From: Glaciecola nitratireducens FR1064
GTDB taxonomy: Bacteria > Pseudomonadota > Gammaproteobacteria > Enterobacterales > Alteromonadaceae
Direction of reading: 5' to 3'
NCBI RefSeq assembly: GCF_000226565.1
Contig: NC_016041.1
Span: forward strand, 558,001-622,000
DNA length: 64,000 bases
Part shown: positions 1 through 8,283 of the stretch, piece by piece
Layout of the letters: every line of letters begins with the position of its first letter
How positions within the stretch are numbered: the stretch's first letter is position 1
Position numbers and translations under genes: made by a program
Notes under the pieces: generated by a model
What the model was told of the DNA's origin: nothing
Seen by the model: only the letters and a program-made list of their open reading frames with translations
The model's database searches: none

Positions 1-260
1 AACCCAGTCAGTTTAGCGACAAAAATAACACAAATAATTGCCGATACGGGCAAGAAAAAAAGGTATTTGCTCTCGATTGCAGCGTACTGCGCTACGCCAC
101 CAAGAAGCATTTTTTGTATAAATTCAAAAGATAATCTGAATACAATAATAATACTTGCTGCGCACACACCCGCAATGATGCCTAATAAGCACAATTGAAG
201 TGATGTTCTTGGGTGCGAGACTTCTCGCCTCAAGGATTCCAGTAAGGAGCGCAGAAACAT
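1..260 (-). CDS. CLC-type chloride channel protein, N-terminal part (cut by window edge)
   Basis: Reading the minus strand from the ATG at 258-260 gives about 86 residues without a stop up to the window edge. The peptide opens with a charged cytoplasmic stretch (MFLRSLLESLRREVSHPRTS), followed by a hydrophobic helix near residues 20-40 and a second from about residue 65. This opening resembles CLC-family chloride channels or Cl-/H+ exchangers of Alteromonadales, which move chloride across the inner membrane. In E. coli, clcA lies next to erpA, and erpA lies nearby here, which supports the call. The selectivity-filter motifs lie outside the window, so channel versus exchanger cannot be decided. 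No clear ribosome site was seen. Confidence 0.7.
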   Translation of the reverse strand, partial: MFLRSLLESLRREVSHPRTSLQLCLLGIIAGVCAASIIIVFRLSFEFIQKMLLGGVAQYAAIESKYLFFLPVSAIICVIFVAKLTG

Positions 261-398
261 GATGTGTTTGGGTTTATACTGGTTGCGAATAGGTCTATCA
301 TAGCGGTTTGAGCACCCCCTTGCTATCGGTGATTCGGTTCTCGTTGCTCTTTTTATATTTAGATATCAATAACAATGCCCTGAATTGTGGAGATTTCA

Positions 399-1109
399 TT
401 GAAATTAAGCGAACTGCGCGGCCAACTTGGTTTTGTCAGATATTACTTAGCCCTAGCTTTTGTGCTTGCGTGTGTGTTTTACGCGGGTCATGAGTATGCG
501 GACAAAAAGAATCACCTGCTATCCGCTGAGATAGATGTGATGCAGAGTAGTATCGACAACTTAAAACTAGAAAATCAAACCTTAAATTCTGAGCTAAATG
601 TCAAGAAAGTTGAGCTAGAGGTAGCAAGTATTGCGAATGAACAGGCTCAATTATCGTATAAAGAATTTATGCGCAAAGATGCTGAACTTCGTGAGCAGAT
701 TAGTTTTTATCAAAAGGTCATGGCGCCAGAGTTGACACAGGACGGTTTCGTAATTGAAAGTGTTGAAATATTATCAACAGCAAGCACTAATAATTACGCA
801 GTTTCAGTCATGATGCTGCAACGTGAAAACATCAAAGCGATCATCAAAGGAACGCTAAATATTACGCTGCAAGGAAGTCAGAACACCGTACCGATCAAGT
901 ATAATTTAAAAGAATTGCTAGATGATAAAAGCAACAATATGGCGTTTTCATTTAAATATTTTCAAGTGCTTGAATTAAGAGTGACGCTACCTGAAAACTT
1001 TATTCCTGAACAAATTGAAATCAAAACAGACATCTACAAGTATAAAACAAAACGCGGTTCGTACGCTCGCACAATACAATGGAAAGAAGCTTTCAGTGAA
1101 TCCGATTGA
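399..1109 (+). CDS. DUF6776 family membrane-anchored coiled-coil protein
   Basis: A protein of about 236 residues. It has a short cytoplasmic N-terminus, one transmembrane helix near residues 12-32 (YYLALAFVLACVFYAGHEY), a coiled coil from about 40 to 100 rich in E, L, K and N, and a C-terminal beta-rich domain. This layout matches the DUF6776 family, which has no known function and often sits upstream of erpA. I chose the TTG at 399 because GGAG (389-392) lies six bases before it; the in-frame GTG at 387 has no ribosome site. Topology predicts that the coiled coil and C-terminal domain are periplasmic. Function is unknown; an envelope scaffolding role would be a guess. Confidence 0.7.
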   Translation: MKLSELRGQLGFVRYYLALAFVLACVFYAGHEYADKKNHLLSAEIDVMQSSIDNLKLENQTLNSELNVKKVELEVASIANEQAQLSYKEFMRKDAELREQISFYQKVMAPELTQDGFVIESVEILSTASTNNYAVSVMMLQRENIKAIIKGTLNITLQGSQNTVPIKYNLKELLDDKSNNMAFSFKYFQVLELRVTLPENFIPEQIEIKTDIYKYKTKRGSYARTIQWKEAFSESD

Positions 1110-1187
1110 ATACTTGATTAAATTACTCAGGTATTAGATAATTCGCGCCCGGTATTTTTAGCCCAACGCTTTTATTAGAGGAATATT

Positions 1188-1532
1188 ATGTCTGAAGAAA
1201 TGGCATTGCCAATTGAGTTTTCTGAAGCTGCGGCAAAAAAAGTGAAAACATTAATTATTGAGGAAGAAAATCCTGAGTTAAAACTCCGTGTATATGTTAC
1301 TGGCGGTGGTTGTTCAGGGTTTCAATATGGCTTTACGTTTGATGAAAAAGTCAACGAAGGTGATATGACAATTGAAAAAGAGAGCGTTACCTTGGTGATT
1401 GATCCGATGAGCTTGCAGTATCTGGTTGGCGGTATTGTTGATTATACTGAAGGCTTGGATGGCTCGCGTTTTTTCGTCAATAACCCTAATGCATCAACCA
1501 CTTGTGGTTGTGGTGCAAGCTTCAGTATTTAG
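1188..1532 (+). CDS. erpA: Iron-sulfur cluster insertion protein ErpA
   Basis: An A-type Fe-S carrier of 114 residues, the same length as E. coli ErpA. It receives Fe-S clusters from the assembly machinery and passes them to apoproteins such as isoprenoid-synthesis enzymes in the cytoplasm. The three ligand cysteines are present: Cys42 in GGGCSGFQY and Cys106/Cys108 in TTCGCGASF. The ATG at 1188 follows AGAGGA at a good distance. It sits downstream of the DUF6776 gene and upstream of a GST-like gene on the same strand, with a 78-base gap before it that could hold its own promoter. The identification is secure from motif and length. Confidence 0.96.
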   Translation: MSEEMALPIEFSEAAAKKVKTLIIEEENPELKLRVYVTGGGCSGFQYGFTFDEKVNEGDMTIEKESVTLVIDPMSLQYLVGGIVDYTEGLDGSRFFVNNPNASTTCGCGASFSI

Positions 1533-1573
1533 TAGATAAATAACCAGTATAAAATGAAGAGCGTGTAAAAATT

Positions 1574-2143
1574 ATGAAGCTAATTGGTTCAACAACATCA
1601 CCTTACGTTCGTCGCTTACGCATTTGGATGAGCGACATTGAGCACGGCTTTGAGCAAGTTGATATATTCAACAGTGCGGATCGCGCGAGACTGGTCACGT
1701 CGAATCCAACCCTAAAGGTTCCTATGCTAGAAGATGGCAAACGCACCATCTTCGACTCAGGCGCAATCTATCGTTATTTAACGAAAAAGTTGAGCAAGCA
1801 GGAACTCAGTTGGGAGCAGACTAATTTATTGACGCTGATCGACTCGGCAAATGATTCACTGGTACAGATTTTTTTGTTGTCTCGCTCTGATATCGATACT
1901 AGTGCTGACAAGTTATATTTTCGTTTACAAAGAGAGCGCTTTGATGTGATTTTTGCTGAGCTGAATAAAGCAGCTGAAGAAGGTCAATTCGAAGAGTGGA
2001 ATTACGCTACTATCAGCCTATTTTGTTTGCTCGATTGGGTCTCATTCCGCGAAAGATATGATTATTCATCGCTGTCGGCTTTAGTTGATTTTCATAATGC
2101 GACGAAAGAAAGACAGGAAGTGCGGGCAACAGACCCTCGATAA
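1574..2143 (+). CDS. Glutathione S-transferase-like protein
   Basis: A soluble protein of 189 residues. The N-terminal 75 residues have a thioredoxin-like GST fold: STTSPYVRRLRIW at the start, then NPTLKVPMLEDG, where the cis-proline would lie, and FDSGAIYRYL, which matches the glutathione gamma-glutamyl site. The rest is predicted helical like a GST C-terminal domain but somewhat short. An S/TSP motif replaces the CxxC of glutaredoxins, so glutathione conjugation or binding is more likely than disulfide reduction. The substrate cannot be read from sequence. It begins about 40 bases after erpA, so cotranscription is likely. It ends close to a convergent gene. Confidence 0.75.
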   Translation: MKLIGSTTSPYVRRLRIWMSDIEHGFEQVDIFNSADRARLVTSNPTLKVPMLEDGKRTIFDSGAIYRYLTKKLSKQELSWEQTNLLTLIDSANDSLVQIFLLSRSDIDTSADKLYFRLQRERFDVIFAELNKAAEEGQFEEWNYATISLFCLLDWVSFRERYDYSSLSALVDFHNATKERQEVRATDPR

Positions 2144-2163
2144 GATAGGTTCCACACGCTAAT

Positions 2164-3285
2164 TTAATATTGAGGGAAATGCACTTCAGCTCTAATGGCA
2201 ACACCAAAGGAGGTCCTGAAATTTTCCTCGCGCAACCACAGTACAAAAGGCTCGACCTCTAAGAATAGCCAAGGTCGAAGTATATTCCGTTTATATCTCA
2301 TACTTACCAATACTTGCTCTTCGCGATAAGACGGTTTGTTTAGACCATCTACCAACGCCGTAAATAGGTAGCTGGTTTTGCTATCATGCAAATATAGGTA
2401 CTGTATTTCATGACGCCAGAAAAGATCTTCACTCTTATCTCGATAGCGAAACGTATTATCGAATTCAATCGCTTCATTTTGCGATATTGTATGATTCAGT
2501 GATATTTTGGTTTCGACTCCTATTTGATCGTCGCTGTAGTAATTCACTTCCGCATAGTAATTCATGCTGTTTTGTTGATTTAGCTCTACTCTATCGCTAT
2601 ATCGGGCGCGAGTATAAACTTGGGAACCGCGTCCAAGGCCAATACGATACGCTATTTTTGAATCCGGTTTATCTCTAAATTGCAGTGCAACGGTCGCTTG
2701 GTCGTCGTTTCCTAACTGTTGATTACGCGCTGCTTTGACGGCTTGTTGATTTAAATCCCCTTCGTCATCTGAGAGCAGCAGTTCTACTCGATCTTGCAGC
2801 GCTGGTAGTTTCACGCGAATTTTAAAACGAAAATCTAATTGGCCTAAATCACCGCTTCTTGGCTCCCATCCGAAGCGCAGCTTGCCGGACGCCTTAGCTC
2901 GCTTGGCTGACGGAGTATGCTCGGCAACAAACCACTTGTTAACTTCTATTACCGAACTCTCAATTCCGTAATTAAAATGGCAATACCAGTCGTCTAACCA
3001 AGGCTGCGCATCACAATAACGGAACTCTGAAGTCGATAACTTTGGTACTTCTTGGGCTGGTTGCTTCTTATCTGTCTCTGAATTTGTAAGGTCGGATGCT
3101 TGAGTGGCAGGTTCGGTAATTTCTTTTTGCACTGTTTCTATTGTATTTGAATCCGCTGTATGTGATTGTGCAGCAGCTGGAAAATGAATAGTTACGGCAC
3201 TAAAAAGCAATAGGCAGCAGACCACCTTAATCGCCCTGTAGCGATGTTCTTTTGCTGGATATGAGCAGTCAGTCACGTCATTCAT
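2164..3285 (-). CDS. Predicted exported envelope protein of unknown function
   Basis: 373 residues. An N-terminal hydrophobic segment ending in FPAAAQS looks like a signal peptide with an Ala-x-Ala cleavage site near residue 40. A low-complexity linker rich in T, E, Q and D follows (about 41-85). The remainder has alternating polar and aromatic residues in strand-sized blocks and ends in a Tyr (EVHFPQY), as outer-membrane beta-barrels often do. A Cys pair lies in YCDAQPWLDDWYCHF near residue 90-105. I do not recognise the family; barrel topology is an inference from strand pattern and terminal aromatic. It is convergent with the GST-like gene and divergent from tatA. The ATG at 3283-3285 has only a weak ribosome site. 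Confidence 0.6.
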   Translation of the reverse strand: MNDVTDCSYPAKEHRYRAIKVVCCLLLFSAVTIHFPAAAQSHTADSNTIETVQKEITEPATQASDLTNSETDKKQPAQEVPKLSTSEFRYCDAQPWLDDWYCHFNYGIESSVIEVNKWFVAEHTPSAKRAKASGKLRFGWEPRSGDLGQLDFRFKIRVKLPALQDRVELLLSDDEGDLNQQAVKAARNQQLGNDDQATVALQFRDKPDSKIAYRIGLGRGSQVYTRARYSDRVELNQQNSMNYYAEVNYYSDDQIGVETKISLNHTISQNEAIEFDNTFRYRDKSEDLFWRHEIQYLYLHDSKTSYLFTALVDGLNKPSYREEQVLVSMRYKRNILRPWLFLEVEPFVLWLREENFRTSFGVAIRAEVHFPQY

Positions 3286-3501
3286 CCATGCACTTAATGA
3301 TGACGAAATTTGTGCAAATCCTTGATTCGGAACATAAGTGTAAAAACAAGTTAATTAAAGCCAGTGATATTTGTTAAAAGCAACGTATAATACATTTTAT
3401 GAGCTGATGTTGCCCTAGAGGTCGTGATATTCAGTTTTTAGCATCTACTGATTAGTAGAAGGTAGCAAAAAAAACAAAACTTTAACAATGGAGATTTACA
3501 A

Positions 3502-3762
3502 ATGGGTCCTAGCGTTTGGAGCATTATAGTTATATTGCTAATAGTTGTTTTACTATTTGGCACAAAGAAATTACGCAATGTCGGCGGTGACTTAGGCTCT
3601 GCGCTTAAGGGATTCAAAAAGGCCTTAAGTGATGATGATGCCGATTCAGACAAAAAAGACACGGACAAAGACGCGGATTTTGGATCTGTGGAAGACAAGC
3701 GCGCGTCTGAAGAAACGGTAAAACCAAGCGAAACCAAAACTAAGACAACTACGAAAGAGTAG
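3502..3762 (+). CDS. tatA: Sec-independent translocase subunit TatA
   Basis: 86 residues. A single N-terminal transmembrane helix ([15 protein letters not shown], about 6-20) ends in the conserved Phe-Gly hinge (19-20). An amphipathic helix ([20 protein letters not shown]) and a highly charged, disordered C-terminus follow. TatA oligomerises to form the passage for folded twin-arginine substrates in the inner membrane. The ATG at 3502 has a nearby GGAG. It is the first gene of a tatABC cluster, with tatB starting four bases after its stop. The 216-base upstream gap shared with the divergent envelope gene should carry the promoter. Confidence 0.95.
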   Translation: MGPSVWSIIVILLIVVLLFGTKKLRNVGGDLGSALKGFKKALSDDDADSDKKDTDKDADFGSVEDKRASEETVKPSETKTKTTTKE

Positions 3763-3765
3763 CAC

Positions 3766-4191
3766 ATGTTCGATATCAGTTTTTGGGAACTCTTCATCGT
3801 TGGCATTGTAGCCCTACTCATACTTGGGCCTGAGCGTTTGCCCGGTGCAATTCGCTCAACGGTAAAAACAGTGCGGAGCGTGAAAAACATGGCTTCAGGT
3901 TTTAAAACCGAAATTGAAGAGCAGTTGCGCGTGCATGAGTTGCATGAAAACTTAAAAAAAGCGGAAAAGGTGGGGCTTGAAAATGTCAGTCCTGAAATTG
4001 CTCAAAGCGTGGAAGAGTTAAAACAAGCGGCACTATCTGTGCAGCAGCCCTACAAAAAAGCGGACAAAGACGCTAGTAAGACAGATGCTCTCGATAAAGA
4101 GCCTCATGATAAACAAGCTCACGAGAAAGAATCTATCAGTAATATTGCTCAAGAAACCGAAAAGAAAAGTAAAGATGACCACACAAAGTAG
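3766..4191 (+). CDS. tatB: Sec-independent translocase subunit TatB
   Basis: 141 residues with an N-terminal membrane helix (FWELFIVGIVALLIL) followed directly by the TatB hallmark Gly-Pro-Glu-Arg at 21-24 and an amphipathic helix. The tail from about residue 95 is lysine- and aspartate-rich and looks disordered. TatB forms the substrate receptor with TatC and binds the twin-arginine signal peptide. It follows tatA by three bases and overlaps the start of tatC by 17 bases, which indicates translational coupling. Confidence 0.95.
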   Translation: MFDISFWELFIVGIVALLILGPERLPGAIRSTVKTVRSVKNMASGFKTEIEEQLRVHELHENLKKAEKVGLENVSPEIAQSVEELKQAALSVQQPYKKADKDASKTDALDKEPHDKQAHEKESISNIAQETEKKSKDDHTK

Positions 4192-4957
4192 TTTTATTAC
4201 CCACCTTGTTGAGTTACGAAGCCGCGTACTAAAAGCACTTGCGTCTGTTCTCGTTATTTTCATGGCCCTGGCCTATTGGGCGCAAGACCTCTACGGAATA
4301 TTAGCCGCACCGCTGGTGGCGACAATTCCGGAAGGGGCGTCGATGATTGCAACCAGTGTTGCTTCGCCGTTCTTCGCACCATTTAAACTTACGATGGTGT
4401 TGTCTTTCTTTATTGCTATTCCTTATGTTCTATATCAAATTTGGGGCTTTATCGCGCCTGGTTTGTATCGCAATGAAAAGAAGCTAGTTGCACCACTTTT
4501 ACTTTCTAGCACATTGCTATTTTATAGTGGAATGGCTTTCGCATATTTTGTTGTTTTCCCGCTTGCGTTTAGTTTTTTCGCCGCCGTTGCTCCAGATGAT
4601 GTGCTCATTAGCCCTGATATTTCCGAATACTTAAGCTTTGTATTAAAAATATTTTTTGCCTTCGGAGTGGCGTTTGAAATACCGGTCGCCATTATATTAA
4701 TGTGTTGGACTGGCATGACGACGCCTGATCAGCTTCGTGCAAAACGTTCACACGTTATTGTTGCCGCTTTTGTAGTCGGTATGCTACTAACACCACCTGA
4801 CGTTATTTCCCAAGTATTACTCGCTATTCCCATGTGGTTTTTGTTTGAAGTGGGCGTTGTTGTTGGAGGTTGGTATACCAAGAATGCGAGGCGAGATCAG
4901 GATCCCGACGATGAAGTTTCCATGGATCCAAAGCCAGAAGAAGAAAAAAATAATTAA
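4175..4957 (+). CDS. tatC: Sec-independent translocase subunit TatC
   Basis: 260 residues with six predicted transmembrane helices. The N-terminus TTQSSFITHLVELRSRVLKA matches the conserved TatC start (HLxELRxR), so I chose the ATG at 4175 rather than an upstream in-frame ATG inside tatB. Further family signs are PFxxPFK-like SPFFAPFKLT, FIAPGLYRNEK, and the conserved loop after the fourth helix. TatC is the primary receptor for twin-arginine signal peptides. The hydrophilic end (DPDDEVSMDPKPEEEKNN) is cytoplasmic. The start overlaps tatB by 17 bases; the next gene begins 20 bases after its stop. Confidence 0.96.
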   Translation: MTTQSSFITHLVELRSRVLKALASVLVIFMALAYWAQDLYGILAAPLVATIPEGASMIATSVASPFFAPFKLTMVLSFFIAIPYVLYQIWGFIAPGLYRNEKKLVAPLLLSSTLLFYSGMAFAYFVVFPLAFSFFAAVAPDDVLISPDISEYLSFVLKIFFAFGVAFEIPVAIILMCWTGMTTPDQLRAKRSHVIVAAFVVGMLLTPPDVISQVLLAIPMWFLFEVGVVVGGWYTKNARRDQDPDDEVSMDPKPEEEKNN

Positions 4958-4977
4958 TAAAATAAGGCCAATCCTTC

Positions 4978-5547
4978 ATGATGAGTTCATTAATAAACGC
5001 AATCTCGTTAGCTGCCGCGCTGCAGGGCGTCACGGCCGAACAATCCATCCAACCTAATCAGAACCTTGTTAATCAGGCGCAGGGTTGCAGCGCCATAGTT
5101 GTCGATAAGCAGCGCTTAAAATGTTTTGATGACGTGTTTAAGCTGAATGCGCCTAAAGCTAAACAGAGCCAGCCGCCGTCCGAGAAAAATCCAGCTATGC
5201 CAATGAACGTTGTCACTTCACCTGCTTTGCAAGCGCCTGAACCGAGCAATGCTGTTGTTCGCAAGCAAGACGCAGTTGAAAAATTTGGTGGCGAGCACCT
5301 TGAAGTGGCAAAGGAAGCAGCGCCTAAATTAGAAGTCGTTACTTTTACAGTCGACAAGGTAGAGTTAACTATTCGCAAACAACAGCGATTCTTTTTTACG
5401 AATGGCCAAATTTGGGAAAATAAAACCAGTAAAGAGTTGCGCGTTGACAAAGGCGACCAAGTCCTCGTAAAGGATGGCGCGTTAAGCGCATTTTACCTTT
5501 CTAAAGTTGACGGTACACGCAGTGTTAGAGTGAAGAGAGTAAAGTAA
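4978..5547 (+). CDS. Predicted periplasmic hypothetical protein in the tat cluster
   Basis: 189 residues. A weak signal-like segment (LINAISLAAALQGVTAEQ) starts the protein; a Cys pair follows in GCSAIVVDKQRLKCFDDVF (about 36-55), then a Pro/Gln/Ala-rich linker, and a compact C-terminal domain (about 120-189) with RFFFTNGQIWENKTSKELRV. The CxxI...RLxCxD pattern occurs in several small exported proteins, including some type VI accessory proteins, but no type VI genes are present and I do not assign that role. Its stop and the tatD start share a base (TAATG), so the two are probably translationally coupled. Two in-frame ATGs (4978, 4981) are equally possible starts. Function unknown. Confidence 0.65.
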   Translation: MMSSLINAISLAAALQGVTAEQSIQPNQNLVNQAQGCSAIVVDKQRLKCFDDVFKLNAPKAKQSQPPSEKNPAMPMNVVTSPALQAPEPSNAVVRKQDAVEKFGGEHLEVAKEAAPKLEVVTFTVDKVELTIRKQQRFFFTNGQIWENKTSKELRVDKGDQVLVKDGALSAFYLSKVDGTRSVRVKRVK

Positions 5548-6350
5548 TGCAGTGGTTTGACATTGGCGTCAACTTATTAGACCGGCGCTTTTGCGCGGCC
5601 GATGTTATTGCAAGAGCCTCTGAGCAATCGGTTAACCAGCTTTGCGTGATCAGTTCTACTATACAAGAAACCCTAGCTTCACAGGCATTTGTAAACGCCC
5701 ACAACAAACAAGCGGGCTTTCAACAGCTAGTTTACACCGCCGGTGTACACCCTCATTATGCAGACGATTTTTCCAAAGACGTCATCACTCAATTAAATGC
5801 ACTTTCAACCGATAAGAACATGATCGCTATCGGAGAATGTGGATTGGATTTTAATCGAAACTTTTCAACGCAGGAAAATCAATTACAGGCTTTTGAAGCA
5901 CAATTGGAATGTGCCGCTGACAACCAAAAAACGGTATATCTGCACGAGCGCGATGCGTTTGAAGACCAAATTCGCCTGCTCAAAAAGTATTTACCCAGAA
6001 TACCTTATGCCGTCGTGCATTGTTTTACTGGGTCGGTTTATCAAATGCAAGCTTACTTGGACTTAGGCTGTTACATCGGCATCACCGGCTGGGTTTGCGA
6101 CGACAAGAGAGGGAATGAACTACAGGAGGCGGTAAAACACTTGCCGCTTGATAAACTGCTGCTTGAAACCGACGCTCCTTATTTGTTCCCCAAGAACGTA
6201 AAGCCAAGAGCAAAAAACAATGAACCTAGCTTTTTACCGCATGTTGCAAAGAAGATTGCCGAGCTGAAAGGGGTAGATTTGAGTTTACTTGCAGAGATGT
6301 CGGTAAAAAATGCGAATAGAGTATTTGGACTCTCAGCTAGCGATGACTAA
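5547..6350 (+). CDS. tatD: TatD family metal-dependent hydrolase
   Basis: 267 residues, a TIM-barrel metallohydrolase of the TatD nuclease family. The start FDIGVNLLDRRF is the TatD variant of the usual metal-binding motif. TAGVHPHYAD, IGECGLDFNRNFS, YLHERDAF, VHCFTGS and LLETDAPYLFP supply the metal ligands in the expected order. In E. coli TatD is a cytoplasmic 3'-5' exonuclease/DNase, not required for Tat export, despite its position in the tat operon. The ATG at 5547 overlaps the stop of the preceding gene by one base, and its end overlaps the next gene. Confidence 0.93.
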   Translation: MQWFDIGVNLLDRRFCAADVIARASEQSVNQLCVISSTIQETLASQAFVNAHNKQAGFQQLVYTAGVHPHYADDFSKDVITQLNALSTDKNMIAIGECGLDFNRNFSTQENQLQAFEAQLECAADNQKTVYLHERDAFEDQIRLLKKYLPRIPYAVVHCFTGSVYQMQAYLDLGCYIGITGWVCDDKRGNELQEAVKHLPLDKLLLETDAPYLFPKNVKPRAKNNEPSFLPHVAKKIAELKGVDLSLLAEMSVKNANRVFGLSASDD

Positions 6351-8283
6351 ATTTAGGCAGCGTTTATCCTATAATTACTATGTGCTTGCTGCCTTAGTAC
6401 TCGCATTCTCAGCTCTTATGCTTTTTATGGTGGTTTCCTTAGGGCAAGATATAGACAAACACGCTTTAGAGCCGGTTTACCACTTTGAAGATGTTCAAAA
6501 TAAGCAAACAATCGATACTATTGATCAAATAGAAAGCAAGCAGTGGCTTAAAAATGATAATCAGAACTTTGGCTTAACGAAGTCCTCTCAATGGCTAAAA
6601 GTTGATTTAGCAAAGACGCAAAACAACCAACTGTTAGAAATAGACTATGCAATGCTCGATAGTGTAAAAGTTTGGTTTCGTAGCAAAAAAGAAGGCATTA
6701 GCGGTGTCACCAATGAGCAATATTATATTATTGAGCATTACGATTTAGGCGACAGCCTTAACTTCATTCAGCGTCCGATCATTCATGATAAATTTTTAGT
6801 CCCTCTGCCAAATGATGCGGCCGATGTACAATTATTATTGAGAGTTCAATCTGACGGACCTTTAAAAGCCCCTTTAAAGCTTTGGTCTAAGCAAGACTAT
6901 GTTGTTTATACTGCATCGCATCGTCTTTTTATGGGCTTATTTTTTGGTTACATGTTAGCCATGGGGCTAATTAATCTATTTTTGTTTATTACTACACGCA
7001 GTGTTTTGTTTATTACCTACGCTGGTTATGTCTTTTCGTTCGGCATGTTAATTGCGGCTATTCATGGCTTAGGCTATCGCTTTATTTGGTCAGAGAGTCC
7101 TTGGCTGCAAGAAAGAACAACCGTGGTGTTTGCATTCATGATGATGAGCTTTGTGCTCGTATTTTCATCACAAATTTTACAACTAAAAACTTCTAGTCCC
7201 AACTATCACAGGATTTTTCGAGGTTTTTCAACTGTTTACATGTTGTGCGTTTTGGCTTCGCTTATTGTGCCGTATGCCATCATGATCAAACTATTACTTG
7301 TACTTTTGCTCTTCACTATTCCTGTCATTTTGATAGTTAGCATCAGCTTAGTGCTAAAAGGCAGCGCTATTGCAAAATTCTTTAGCGCTGCGTGGGGTGT
7401 TCTTCTGCTGTCTGGTCTCACTGCTGCTGCTGATAACTTTCATTGGATTAATCTATCCATTGATTCCAGTTATTTACTCATGGTAGGAGCGACGACGGAA
7501 ACACTCTTGTTAGCGCTAGCCATCGCAACTAGTTATAGCGTTCAACGGCTGGAAACAAAAAAAGCGCATCAGGATTCAGCGCAAAACGAATTATTGGCGA
7601 TGCAGGCTCAGGACGAAGTTATTGCTCTGCAAAAGCAAGCGCAAACAGATCTTGAACAAGAAGTAACGGCACGTACCCAAGAGTTTGAAAAAGCATTGGC
7701 GGGTTTGTCCCAAGTTCATGACGAATTACAGGGAATGAGTCAAACTGATAAGCTAACGGGTTTGTCTAATCGGCGATTCTTTGAAGAACAGTTTGTTATA
7801 GAAGCTGCTAGAAGCCGACGCGAAAAACAGCCATTGGCGATTGCATTGCTAGATATTGATCATTTTAAGAAGATTAACGACAACTATGGGCACCAATGTG
7901 GTGATGATTGTCTTATTGCTTTCGCAAACACGTTAAAAGCGGTGATAAAACGACCAGGAGACTTATTGTCGCGCTATGGGGGAGAGGAATTTGTTGTTTT
8001 ACTTCCCAATACCAATGTTGACGGCGCTAAAAATGTACTAGAACAATTCAGGTCGGCGATTGAAAACTTACAGGTCGATACTCAGGGTCATCCAATTAAG
8101 TTTACGGTGAGTGCAGGTGTCACTTCTCGCGTTGTAACAGACGAGCAAGACTCTGAAAAGATGGTGACTCTTGCTGACAAACTGCTGTACCTCGCCAAAG
8201 GGGCCGGTCGAAACTGTGTTGTTTCTAGCCAAGGTATGTCGGCAAATAGCCAGGCGAGCAACAAAACCTCGGGCACTCGCTAA
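6343..8283 (+). CDS. Diguanylate cyclase with 7TM-DISM sensor (first of tandem pair)
   Basis: About 646 residues. An N-terminal membrane helix precedes an extracytoplasmic domain (about 35-190) of the 7TMR-DISMED2 type (SQWLKVDLAKT, QRPIIHDKFLVPLP), then seven membrane helices (about 190-400), a coiled coil, and a GGDEF domain (about 465-630). The catalytic motif is RYGGEEF near residue 545, and an RxxD inhibitory site (RPGD) lies five residues before it, so active and feedback-inhibited cyclic-di-GMP synthesis is likely. The ATG at 6343 overlaps tatD by eight bases; an upstream in-frame ATG at 6310 would overlap by 41. The gene is paralogous to its downstream neighbour. The ligand sensed is unknown. 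Confidence 0.9.
   Translation: MTKFRQRLSYNYYVLAALVLAFSALMLFMVVSLGQDIDKHALEPVYHFEDVQNKQTIDTIDQIESKQWLKNDNQNFGLTKSSQWLKVDLAKTQNNQLLEIDYAMLDSVKVWFRSKKEGISGVTNEQYYIIEHYDLGDSLNFIQRPIIHDKFLVPLPNDAADVQLLLRVQSDGPLKAPLKLWSKQDYVVYTASHRLFMGLFFGYMLAMGLINLFLFITTRSVLFITYAGYVFSFGMLIAAIHGLGYRFIWSESPWLQERTTVVFAFMMMSFVLVFSSQILQLKTSSPNYHRIFRGFSTVYMLCVLASLIVPYAIMIKLLLVLLLFTIPVILIVSISLVLKGSAIAKFFSAAWGVLLLSGLTAAADNFHWINLSIDSSYLLMVGATTETLLLALAIATSYSVQRLETKKAHQDSAQNELLAMQAQDEVIALQKQAQTDLEQEVTARTQEFEKALAGLSQVHDELQGMSQTDKLTGLSNRRFFEEQFVIEAARSRREKQPLAIALLDIDHFKKINDNYGHQCGDDCLIAFANTLKAVIKRPGDLLSRYGGEEFVVLLPNTNVDGAKNVLEQFRSAIENLQVDTQGHPIKFTVSAGVTSRVVTDEQDSEKMVTLADKLLYLAKGAGRNCVVSSQGMSANSQASNKTSGTR

Noticed and set aside
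3438-3890. 150-codon open frame on the minus strand across tatA and the tatB start
   Set aside because: It lies antisense to clear TatA and TatB sequences, and its Ser/Pro-rich product mirrors their charged codons.
4978-5547. Type VI secretion accessory protein
   Set aside because: The CxxI...RLxCxD pattern alone is weak, and no type VI genes are present in the window.
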